Of a stretch of DNA of 13,596 bases, positions 7,713 through 13,596 are shown piece after piece. Source of the DNA: Desulfobacterales bacterium. GTDB lineage: Bacteria > Desulfobacterota > Desulfobacteria > Desulfobacterales > BuS5. A model generated the notes under the pieces. It saw only the letters and a list, made by a program, of their open reading frames with translations, made no database searches and was not told the DNA's origin. The position numbers were made by a program, and so were the translations under genes. The stretch spans positions 1 to 13,596 of the forward strand of contig JAGVGX010000015.1 in assembly GCA_020056865.1 (NCBI GenBank), given 5' to 3'. The number at the start of each line of letters is the position of its first letter. The first letter of the stretch is position 1.

Positions 7713-7803
7713 GTTTTTAAATAATCCTACGCATGATTATCTATAATGAAGTCAGAGTATCCACAAAAAACTAAGGAAACTTTAGTACAAATTTTAGTTT
7801 GCT

Positions 7804-7832
7804 CTAATAAACCAAATATTTGTTCTTGTCAA
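7804..7832 (-). promoter_or_regulatory. Sigma70-type promoter of the dsr operon
   Basis: On the minus strand TTGACA (7832-7827) and TATTAG (7809-7804) are separated by 17 bases. This predicts a start of transcription near 7797 and a leader of about 85 bases before the ATG at 7712. The -35 is a perfect consensus; the -10 matches at four of six positions. No better candidate lies closer to the gene. Confidence 0.55.
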
Positions 7833-7840
7833 CAACAAAT
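7818..7840. promoter_or_regulatory. Candidate operator: 23-bp palindrome over the dsr -35 box
   Basis: Two 11-base arms, ATTTGTTCTTG and CAACAACAAAT, flank a single T at 7829 and match at 10 of 11 positions as an inverted repeat. The dyad contains the whole -35 hexamer of the predicted dsr promoter. Its size and position suit a dimeric regulator that blocks RNA polymerase. The regulator is unknown. Confidence 0.5.
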
Positions 7841-7884
7841 GGAATGAAACCAGCCATTCTTTTTTGAATATATATATTTTTTAA

Positions 7885-7912
7885 TTGACCACCCATGACA
7901 TTATTATATAAT
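7885..7912 (+). promoter_or_regulatory. Sigma70-type promoter of the HD-domain / purH genes
   Basis: TTGACC (7885-7890) and a perfect TATAAT (7907-7912) lie 16 bases apart, preceded by an AT-rich stretch that could act as an UP element. The expected transcript start is near 7919, about 50 bases before the TTG start of the HD gene. It is divergent from the dsr promoter, with about 50 bases between the two -35 boxes. Confidence 0.6.
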
Positions 7913-7968
7913 TAAAAGAAAATTAATTTAAAATGAGACATAGTGCCACCTATAAAGAATAACAACTT

Positions 7969-8601
7969 TTGATAGAAGAAATAAAAATAACAGCGAAAAC
8001 ACTTTTTAACGGTGCAAAAGGAAGCCACGACTGGGAGCACACCATTCGTGTTGCAAAATTGTGCGAACATATTGGGGCAAAAGAAAACACTGATATGACT
8101 GTGCTTATGATTGCCGCCTACCTGCATGACATCGGCAGGTGCTACCAAGACACATCAAACGGCGCTGTCTGCCATGCAAAAAAAGGAGCGGAAATGGCCG
8201 AACCCATTGTACGCAAACTTTCGCTGGAAACAAGCCGAAAAGAAAATATTATACATTGTGTTGCAACGCACCGGTTTAGGGGTTCTCACAGCCCGGAAAC
8301 TAAAGAAGCAAAGGTGCTATTCGATGCAGACAAACTTGATGCCATAGGAGCCATAGGTGTTGCAAGGGCGTTTCTGTTTGCCGGCGAGATAGGAGCAAAA
8401 CTTCATAACCAGGATATCAATATTGAACAAACAACATCCTATTCCATCGAGGATACGGGCTACAGGGAATACAAGGTTAAATTAAGCAAGATTAAAGATC
8501 GCATGTTAACAGATACGGGCAAGCACATGGCCATTACACGCCATGCATTCATGGAGTTGTTTTTTAATGAATTTCTAATGGAACATGAAGGAAAAAGGTA
8601 G
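7969..8601 (+). CDS. HD-domain metal-dependent phosphohydrolase (YedJ-like)
   Basis: A 210-residue soluble protein of the HD superfamily, nearest in pattern to the YedJ-like predicted hydrolases. The metal-binding set is intact: H24 in SHDWEH, H53-D54 in YLHDIGR, H96 and H101 in IHCVATH, and D119 in FDADKLDAIGAIGVARAF. Such enzymes cleave phosphate esters, often on nucleotides, but the substrate cannot be read from the sequence. The start is a TTG at 7969: the ATG upstream in frame (7933) meets a stop before it, and the next internal ATG would remove the HD motifs. The ribosome-binding site is weak. The gene ends two bases before the IMP cyclohydrolase gene, so it is probably co-transcribed with purine synthesis and might act on a purine nucleotide; that link is inference. 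Confidence 0.82.
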   Translation: MIEEIKITAKTLFNGAKGSHDWEHTIRVAKLCEHIGAKENTDMTVLMIAAYLHDIGRCYQDTSNGAVCHAKKGAEMAEPIVRKLSLETSRKENIIHCVATHRFRGSHSPETKEAKVLFDADKLDAIGAIGVARAFLFAGEIGAKLHNQDINIEQTTSYSIEDTGYREYKVKLSKIKDRMLTDTGKHMAITRHAFMELFFNEFLMEHEGKR

Positions 8602-8603
8602 AT

Positions 8604-9287
8604 ATGATGAATATGAATATTGTTAATAAAATAGATCATCAAGTCAAAATCAAATATGTACTGGTCAGTGTTTCAGATAAAAAAAATTTAAATGTTTTAA
8701 TCCCTGGGCTCATAGACATCAATCCGGAAATAAACATTATTTCGACAGGCGGAACATATAACCACATTAAGGAAATTCTTGGAAGCAATGCCTCATCGAA
8801 CCTTTCAAAGGTTTCAGACTACACAGGCCAGCAGGAGACCCAGGGCGGACTTGTAAAAACACTTGATTTTAAAATATATCTCGGGCTTCTTACAGAAACA
8901 TACAATGCCTCTCACGCAGAAGATCTTAAACGAACCGGAGCCTTTCCCATTGATATGGTGATTGTCAACCTGTATCCGTTTGAAGCAACAGTTGCAAAAA
9001 AAGACGTAACTGTTGAGCAGGCCAGAGGCAACATAGACATTGGCGGGCCGTGCATGATCCGATCTGCAGCAAAAAATTTTTTGCGGGTGGCCGCTGTTGT
9101 CGATCCGTTGGATTACAAAAATATTATTACCCAAATGAAAGCCGAAGGCGGCGCTTTAAACCTGGGCTTTCGCTTTCGTCTTGCGCAAAAGGCGTTTGAG
9201 CACATAGCGACTTACGATCGTGCTATTGCCGATTTTTTAAGCTCACAACCTATTGAAAATGTAACAAACTGTTACAACAGGAGTTAA
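8604..9287 (+). CDS. purH: Stand-alone IMP cyclohydrolase-type protein (N-terminal half of PurH)
   Basis: Equivalent of the N-terminal, MGS-like IMP cyclohydrolase domain of bifunctional PurH, which closes FAICAR to IMP. At 227 residues it is about the size of that domain. Matching motifs: VSVSDKKNL (20-29), IISTGGT (45-51), VSDYTG (70-75), VKTL with K85-T86, VNLYPFE (121-127), NIDIGGP (143-149) and RSAAKN (153-158). Differences: PurH normally reads GGRVKTLHPKIHGG, whereas here it is GGLVKTLDFKIYLG, so the arginine, HP pair and histidine are replaced; RSAAKNH has become RSAAKNF. The lysines, tyrosine and aspartate usually listed as active-site residues remain. The ATG at 8604 (or 8607) follows AAGGTAGAT. 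It ends two bases before the transformylase gene, so the pair works as a split PurH. Confidence 0.85.
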   Translation: MMNMNIVNKIDHQVKIKYVLVSVSDKKNLNVLIPGLIDINPEINIISTGGTYNHIKEILGSNASSNLSKVSDYTGQQETQGGLVKTLDFKIYLGLLTETYNASHAEDLKRTGAFPIDMVIVNLYPFEATVAKKDVTVEQARGNIDIGGPCMIRSAAKNFLRVAAVVDPLDYKNIITQMKAEGGALNLGFRFRLAQKAFEHIATYDRAIADFLSSQPIENVTNCYNRS

Positions 9288-9289
9288 AA

Positions 9290-10540
9290 ATGGCTGACGA
9301 TCTGAAAAAAATATACAAAACCATTATGGATGACCATTTTACACCCCATATGGAAATAAGCTTTGTTGATGGGGTTAACAGGCAAACCCTGTTTTACGAA
9401 AAGGTTTCCTGGACCATTGACAATATAAAAAAGGGGCTGAGATATGGTGAAAACCCCGGCCAGGAAGCAGCCCTTTACAAACTTATTAACGGCAATCTGG
9501 TGTTAGGCGAAACTAAAATGATACAGCCTGGCCGATATCTGGCATCTGATCTTGAACTTTTACAGTCCGGCAAGCATCCCGGCAAAACCAACATTACGGA
9601 TGCGGATAATGCGTTAAACATATTACGATATTTTTCAGACAGGCCTGCGGCAGTTATTGTAAAACATAACAACCCATGTGGCGCTGCATTGTCTGATTCT
9701 CTGGAAGATGCATACACCAAGGCGTATATGGCAGACCGTGTGGCTGCATTTGGCGGATGTATTGCCGTAAACAGGCCCATTGATAAAGCAACCGCTGAAG
9801 CCATCGGCAACCAGTACGCTGAAGTTGTTGTTGCCCCTGATTTTGAAGAAAACACTGTAAATATTCTGGCAAAAAGAAAAAACCTCCGGGTGATTAAAAT
9901 AGGAAACATCAGCAAACTGCATACATTTGTGGGGAAACGATGCGTTGAATTTAAAAGCCTTATGGATGGGGGCATTATTTCACAATGGTCTTTTGTACCC
10001 ACTTCCCGAACAAAACAAGACCTGCCTTTGGCTACCTGTGAATATAAAGGAAACGTATATACGGTTAAACGATCGCCCACTGAAAAAGAGTATGAAGACC
10101 TGCTTTTTGGATGGCTTGTAGAATCAGGTATTACGTCGAATTCAATCATTTACGTAAAAGATCTCGTAACCATCGGAATCGGAACAGGAGAGCAGGACAG
10201 GGTCGGGGTCGCTGAAATAGCAAGATACAAGGCATACCGGAAGTTATCTGACCGGTATTGCTTTGAAAATTATAATATACCGTACAATGCGCTCGATGAT
10301 ATTGACAAGAAAAACGAGATTGACCACATGGTCTCTAACCAAAAAGGCGGGCTATCCGGAGCTTCAATGGTCAGTGATGCATTTTTCCCTTTCAGAGATG
10401 GACTGGATGTAGGTATTAAAGAAGGCATCACCGCCGTGATTCAACCCGGCGGATCGGAAAATGACTATCAGTCCATCGACGCATGCAATGAAGCAAATGT
10501 TACCATGGTATATACTGGCCAAAGGAGTTTTAAACATTAA
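9290..10540 (+). CDS. purH: Stand-alone AICAR transformylase (C-terminal part of PurH)
   Basis: Transfers a formyl group from 10-formyltetrahydrofolate to AICAR, the penultimate step of IMP synthesis. The 416 residues are longer than the usual transformylase half of PurH, mainly through an N-terminal extension of about 45 residues before LRYGENPGQEAALY (50-63) and extra sequence after residue 310. Catalytic KHNNPCGAA (125-133, with K125 and H126), RVAAFGGCIAVNR (150-162), KRSPTEKEYEDLLFGW, IGIGTGEQDRV, SDAFFPFRDGLD (from 362) and IQPGGS (384-389) are all present. The ATG at 9290 has an AGGAG ribosome-binding site that overlaps the stop region of the cyclohydrolase gene. Split cyclohydrolase and transformylase genes are known in some bacteria and archaea. 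I see no sign of decay. Confidence 0.92.
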   Translation: MADDLKKIYKTIMDDHFTPHMEISFVDGVNRQTLFYEKVSWTIDNIKKGLRYGENPGQEAALYKLINGNLVLGETKMIQPGRYLASDLELLQSGKHPGKTNITDADNALNILRYFSDRPAAVIVKHNNPCGAALSDSLEDAYTKAYMADRVAAFGGCIAVNRPIDKATAEAIGNQYAEVVVAPDFEENTVNILAKRKNLRVIKIGNISKLHTFVGKRCVEFKSLMDGGIISQWSFVPTSRTKQDLPLATCEYKGNVYTVKRSPTEKEYEDLLFGWLVESGITSNSIIYVKDLVTIGIGTGEQDRVGVAEIARYKAYRKLSDRYCFENYNIPYNALDDIDKKNEIDHMVSNQKGGLSGASMVSDAFFPFRDGLDVGIKEGITAVIQPGGSENDYQSIDACNEANVTMVYTGQRSFKH

Positions 10541-10662
10541 ACGCAACCTTCGGAAGCATATTATGACATGGGATGTATAATGCCAGCACACGTTACAATA
10601 AGCTGATACTGACTTGTCAAAATACTTTAATCTATGATACAAACTGAACATTGAGGATGACT
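10541..10662 (+). promoter_or_regulatory. Gap between purH and the SulP gene; weak promoter candidate
   Basis: This 122-base gap holds a perfect TATAAT at 10576-10581 but no convincing -35 box at the right distance, and a weak TTGTCA/TACAAA pair (10614-10643) that would start almost at the ribosome-binding site. An imperfect hairpin with bulges spans 10556-10583, without a T-run. A separate promoter for the SulP gene is therefore possible but unproven; read-through from purH is the alternative. Confidence 0.25.
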
Positions 10663-12798
10663 ATGCTCTACAAAATACTTCCTTTTTTATCCTGGTTTAA
10701 AGATTATAATTTTGGAGCATTTAAAACTGATACTATATCAGGATTAACAGTAGCTCTTGTCCTTATTCCCCAATCCATGGCCTACGCCCAATTGGCCGGG
10801 CTTCCACCCTATTATGGTCTGTATGCTTCTTTTCTCCCCCCTATGTGTGCGGCCTTGTTCGGTTCAAGCCGACAACTTGCCACCGGCCCTGTTGCAGTTG
10901 TTTCTCTTATGACCGCTGCATCCTTGGAACCTCTTGCTACCGCTGGCAGTCAGGGTTATATCGCTTATGCCATTGTATTGGCTCTTATGGTTGGAATTTT
11001 TCAACTCTCTCTTGGTATTCTCAAGCTTGGACTGGTTGTAAACTTTTTATCACACCCTGTTATCAACGGGTTTACAAATGCTGCGGCCATTATTATCGCC
11101 TCTTCCCAACTTTCAAAACTTTTCGGTGTTTATGTTGATAAAGCGGAACATCATTATGAAACAATTATCCGGGTTGTACAGGCCGCATTTCATTATACCC
11201 ATTGGCCTACTCTTTTTATGGGCATTGCTGCCTTTGCTATTATGTATGGATTGAGGTGGCTCTCTCCCAAAATCCCAAACGTACTTGTTGCCGTGGTCAT
11301 TACCGTAACAATATCATGGGCAATGGGATTTGAACACAATGTCGATATAAACCTGACACAAATTGAAAACAAAGACGTACAAAACCAAATCAAAGAATTC
11401 AATCAAGCCATTAATGAAATATCGACCCTTTCCGATGAAAGAAATAAGGCACATGAATCCTTGTCAAATTTTAAAAAAAATCATAATATGACCGGGATGT
11501 TAAATGCAAAACATCAGGTGGATATTATCAATATAAAACTGAATCAGTTTAAAGAACAATCGCACACGATTCGTGAACAATTACGATATATTTTATTCAC
11601 CGGCTGCCAGCAATCAGATGGTTCAATGATCTTTTTTCCCCGATCTCATGCCGACAACTTAACATGTAATACCCGAACCTGGCTGATTAAAGTCGGGAAT
11701 AACCCTTTAAACGAAGATCGCATCGTTATGGTGGGAGGGGGCACCGTCGTGGGTGTTATTCCAGAAGGGCTGCCCTCTTTTTCTATACCAAAAATCGATT
11801 TAAAAGTTCTTGGATACCTTTTCCCCTACGCCGCTATTATTTCGCTGCTCGGTTTCATGGAGGCCATTTCAATTGCCAAAGCCATGGCTGGAAAGACCGG
11901 CCAACGCTTAGATCCAAACCAGGAATTGATCGGCCAGGGACTCGCAAACATTTTAGGTTCCATTGGGAAAAGCTATCCTACGTCGGGTTCGTTTTCCAGA
12001 TCCGCCGTAAATCTTCAATCCGGTGCTGTCTCAGGATTATCCAGTGTATTTACCAGCCTGGCCGTAGTCATTGTTTTGTTATTCTTTACGCCCTTTCTTT
12101 ATCATTTGCCACAATCGGTTCTGGCAGCCATCATCATGATGGCTGTCATCGGTCTCGTCAATGTCAGTGGTTTTATTCATGCATGGAAGGCCCAGTGGTA
12201 CGATGGGGCTATTTCAATTATCACTTTTATTTGCACATTGGTGTTCGCACCGCACTTAGATAAGGGAATTATAATCGGTGTGGTCCTATCCTTATGTGTA
12301 TTTCTCTACAAGATGATGAGGCCTACAGTCGTTTCTCTTTCAAGAGCAAATGATCAGGCACTTAGATGCGCCACAACACATGGTCTGAATGAATGCAAAT
12401 ATATTGCTATGATACGTTTTGACGGGCCTCTTTTCTTCGCTAATGCCAGTTATCTCGAAGATAAAATAATGGAAATCATGATAAAGAAAAAGGATATTAA
12501 ACATATCGTTATTGTTTCAAACGGAATGAACGACATTGATGCATCGGGTGAAGAAACCCTTTCATTACTCGTAGACAGGGTAAGAAGTGCCGGAGTAGAT
12601 ATCTCGTTGAGCGGTGTAAACGAATCGGTCATGAGCGTATTTAAACGCACACATCTTCCGGAAAAAATCGGAGAGGATCATATTCATCCAACAATGGACA
12701 TGGCTATTTCGGTTATTTATGATAAAACACATACAGCATCGAATGAAGAAACAAATTGTCCACTCATCTACAATGACAGGTTGGCGATTAGATCCTAA
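10663..12798 (+). CDS. SulP-family anion transporter with coiled-coil insert and STAS domain
   Basis: Membrane transporter of the SulP/SLC26 family (sulfate, bicarbonate or another anion). The start region has LTVALVLIPQSMAYAQLAGL and PPYYGLYASF, then GSSRQLATGPVAVVSLM, all family signatures; a C-terminal STAS domain spans about 578-690 with IDASGEETL at 625-633. Length is 711 residues, longer than the usual 550-600. The excess lies at about 226-356, between membrane segments equivalent to TM7 and TM8: a charged, helix-rich stretch with coiled-coil character (IKEFNQAINEISTLSDERNK, then HQVDIINIKLNQFKEQ) and two cysteines, after which normal SulP sequence resumes at VVGVIPEGLPSFSIP. In the SLC26 fold this loop should face the periplasm. 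I chose the ATG at 10663 because TGAGG is six bases before it; an upstream TTG in frame overlaps that site. Sulfate uptake is plausible beside dsr genes but unproven. Confidence 0.9.
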   Translation: MLYKILPFLSWFKDYNFGAFKTDTISGLTVALVLIPQSMAYAQLAGLPPYYGLYASFLPPMCAALFGSSRQLATGPVAVVSLMTAASLEPLATAGSQGYIAYAIVLALMVGIFQLSLGILKLGLVVNFLSHPVINGFTNAAAIIIASSQLSKLFGVYVDKAEHHYETIIRVVQAAFHYTHWPTLFMGIAAFAIMYGLRWLSPKIPNVLVAVVITVTISWAMGFEHNVDINLTQIENKDVQNQIKEFNQAINEISTLSDERNKAHESLSNFKKNHNMTGMLNAKHQVDIINIKLNQFKEQSHTIREQLRYILFTGCQQSDGSMIFFPRSHADNLTCNTRTWLIKVGNNPLNEDRIVMVGGGTVVGVIPEGLPSFSIPKIDLKVLGYLFPYAAIISLLGFMEAISIAKAMAGKTGQRLDPNQELIGQGLANILGSIGKSYPTSGSFSRSAVNLQSGAVSGLSSVFTSLAVVIVLLFFTPFLYHLPQSVLAAIIMMAVIGLVNVSGFIHAWKAQWYDGAISIITFICTLVFAPHLDKGIIIGVVLSLCVFLYKMMRPTVVSLSRANDQALRCATTHGLNECKYIAMIRFDGPLFFANASYLEDKIMEIMIKKKDIKHIVIVSNGMNDIDASGEETLSLLVDRVRSAGVDISLSGVNESVMSVFKRTHLPEKIGEDHIHPTMDMAISVIYDKTHTASNEETNCPLIYNDRLAIRS

Positions 12799-12818
12799 AA
12801 ACTTAAAGGGGGTTTATC

Positions 12819-13596
12819 ATGGCTGTTGTTAGCATTTTTAACGGTATTTTCTGCAGAGAAAACCATTTGCTCATGGAGTTAGCCCAAAAAACCGGGTTTA
12901 CGCATTTTAAAGACGCCGATATTATTGCCGAGGCCAGCCGTATGTCAGGCATCCAGGAACCCAGAATCAAAAAGGCGTTTTCCACCAGTGTATCGGTCTT
13001 CAACAGATTTACGCATGAAAAGGAGCGTTCGATTGCATATCTCAAACTTGCATTGGCTAATATTCTTGTTGAAGACAACCTGATTATCGATGGGTTTACT
13101 ACCCATCTCATACCAAAAGAAGTAACGCATATCCTTCGCGTATGCATCATTGCCGATATTAAATTCAGGCTTTGTGTCGCAGAAAAAGAAAATCATCTTA
13201 ATAAAGCAGAAGCTGTCAAATTAATACTCAAAAAGGATGAGCAGAACGCTTTTTGGGTAAACAAGCTCCATAAAATACATGACCCATGGAATGCGTCATT
13301 GTATGACATCATTGCGCCTTCAAATACAATGAGTGAAAAAGAAATATTTGATTTAATTATTAAACATTTGGATAAAGACGTTCTAAAAATCAGCAAGCAG
13401 TCACGAAAGGCAGTAAAAGATTTTAAACTGTCATCGGAAATTGAAGTGGCCTTATCCAAACAGGGACATAATGTACTTGTCAAATCGGAAAACGGAAACG
13501 TAACGTTAACAATTAACAAACATGTTCTTTTATTAAACCGTTTAGAAGAAGAACTTAAAGATATAGCAAAAAGCATAAAGGGGACTAAAAACGTGG
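12819..13596 (+). CDS. Cytidylate-kinase-like protein with degenerate P-loop and BON-like domain (3' end outside window)
   Basis: The frame is open to the right edge (259 residues seen). Residues 1-190 align by eye with the cytidylate kinase-like family (Cytidylate_kin2 type): VVSIFNG at 3-9, ELAQKTGFTHFKDADIIAEAS at 20-40, LIIDGFTTHLIP at 88-99, VTHILRVCIIADIKFRL at 102-118, and WNASLYDIIAPSN near 157-169. The usual SREYGSGG-type nucleotide loop is replaced by SIFNGIFCRENH, so binding of ATP is doubtful. Residues 205-259 (SEIEVALSKQGHNVLV, then GNVTLTINK and LEEELKDIAKSIKGTKNV) look like a BON domain. More domains may follow outside the window. The ATG has an AAGGGGG ribosome-binding site and lies 20 bases after the SulP stop, which implies one transcript and perhaps a regulatory partner for the transporter. 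Confidence 0.7.
   Translation, partial: MAVVSIFNGIFCRENHLLMELAQKTGFTHFKDADIIAEASRMSGIQEPRIKKAFSTSVSVFNRFTHEKERSIAYLKLALANILVEDNLIIDGFTTHLIPKEVTHILRVCIIADIKFRLCVAEKENHLNKAEAVKLILKKDEQNAFWVNKLHKIHDPWNASLYDIIAPSNTMSEKEIFDLIIKHLDKDVLKISKQSRKAVKDFKLSSEIEVALSKQGHNVLVKSENGNVTLTINKHVLLLNRLEEELKDIAKSIKGTKNV

Noticed and set aside
7771..7786. Small hairpin (CTAA / TTAG) near the start of the dsr leader, followed by six Ts on the minus strand
   Set aside because: As an attenuator it has only about six weak A/T-rich pairs with a bulge, too unstable to call.
9475..10149. Long open frame of 224 codons on the minus strand
   Set aside because: It lies wholly inside the well-supported AICAR transformylase gene on the other strand and shows no family pattern.
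10556..10583. Hairpin GCAT-TAT-ACAT with ATGT-ATA-ATGC as possible purH terminator
   Set aside because: The stem has two bulges and no T-run follows, so it is not a convincing terminator.
12803..13576. Minus-strand open frames at the right edge
   Set aside because: The plus strand holds a continuous frame with a good ribosome-binding site and recognisable kinase-like sequence over the same bases.
1..13596. Mobile elements, CRISPR arrays, tRNA or rRNA genes
   Set aside because: I looked for terminal repeats, transposase motifs, regular direct repeats and tRNA arms on both strands and saw none.

Overview
The window looks like chromosomal DNA of a sulfate-reducing bacterium of the Desulfobacterota, most likely Desulfobacterales. 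The main reason is a complete dsrMKJOP operon, the membrane electron-transfer complex of dissimilatory sulfite reduction, headed by a small RsbRD_N-type gene. The order and sequence style (NrfD-type DsrP, HdrD-type DsrK, triheme DsrJ) fit a sulfate reducer better than a sulfur oxidiser. The DNA is AT-leaning and densely coding. I see no IS element, phage gene, tRNA, rRNA or CRISPR array. The taxonomic placement is inferred from gene content.

Left part (1-1984, plus strand): a two-gene YeeE/YedE-type sulfur-compound permease (the first half runs off the left edge), then a short remnant of an Mth938-like domain that looks like a broken gene, then fdhD, the sulfurtransferase that matures formate dehydrogenase. 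A bidirectional terminator hairpin at about 1997-2034 separates fdhD from the convergent dsr operon.

Middle (2058-7832, minus strand): rsbRD_N-like gene, dsrM, dsrK, dsrJ, dsrO, dsrP. From dsrM to dsrO the genes overlap by 1 to 14 bases. A sigma70-like promoter lies upstream of the first gene, and a 23-bp near-perfect palindrome covers its -35 box, which makes it a candidate operator. A strong stem-loop sits between the first gene and dsrM.

Right part (7885-13596, plus strand): a divergent promoter drives an HD-domain phosphohydrolase gene followed almost without gap by a split purH: a stand-alone IMP cyclohydrolase-type protein with altered active-site motifs, and a stand-alone AICAR transformylase. 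After 122 bases comes a SulP anion transporter with an unusual insert of about 130 residues containing a coiled coil, placed between its membrane and STAS parts in what should be a periplasmic loop. Only 20 bases later a cytidylate-kinase-like protein begins that has lost its glycine-rich nucleotide-binding loop and continues into a BON-like domain; it runs off the right edge.

As a whole, the region joins sulfur metabolism (anion uptake by SulP, electron delivery to sulfite reduction by DsrMKJOP, sulfur import and sulfuration by YeeE/FdhD) with late purine synthesis. The least described parts are the SulP insert with its kinase-like partner, and the candidate operator with the RsbRD_N protein at the head of the dsr operon.
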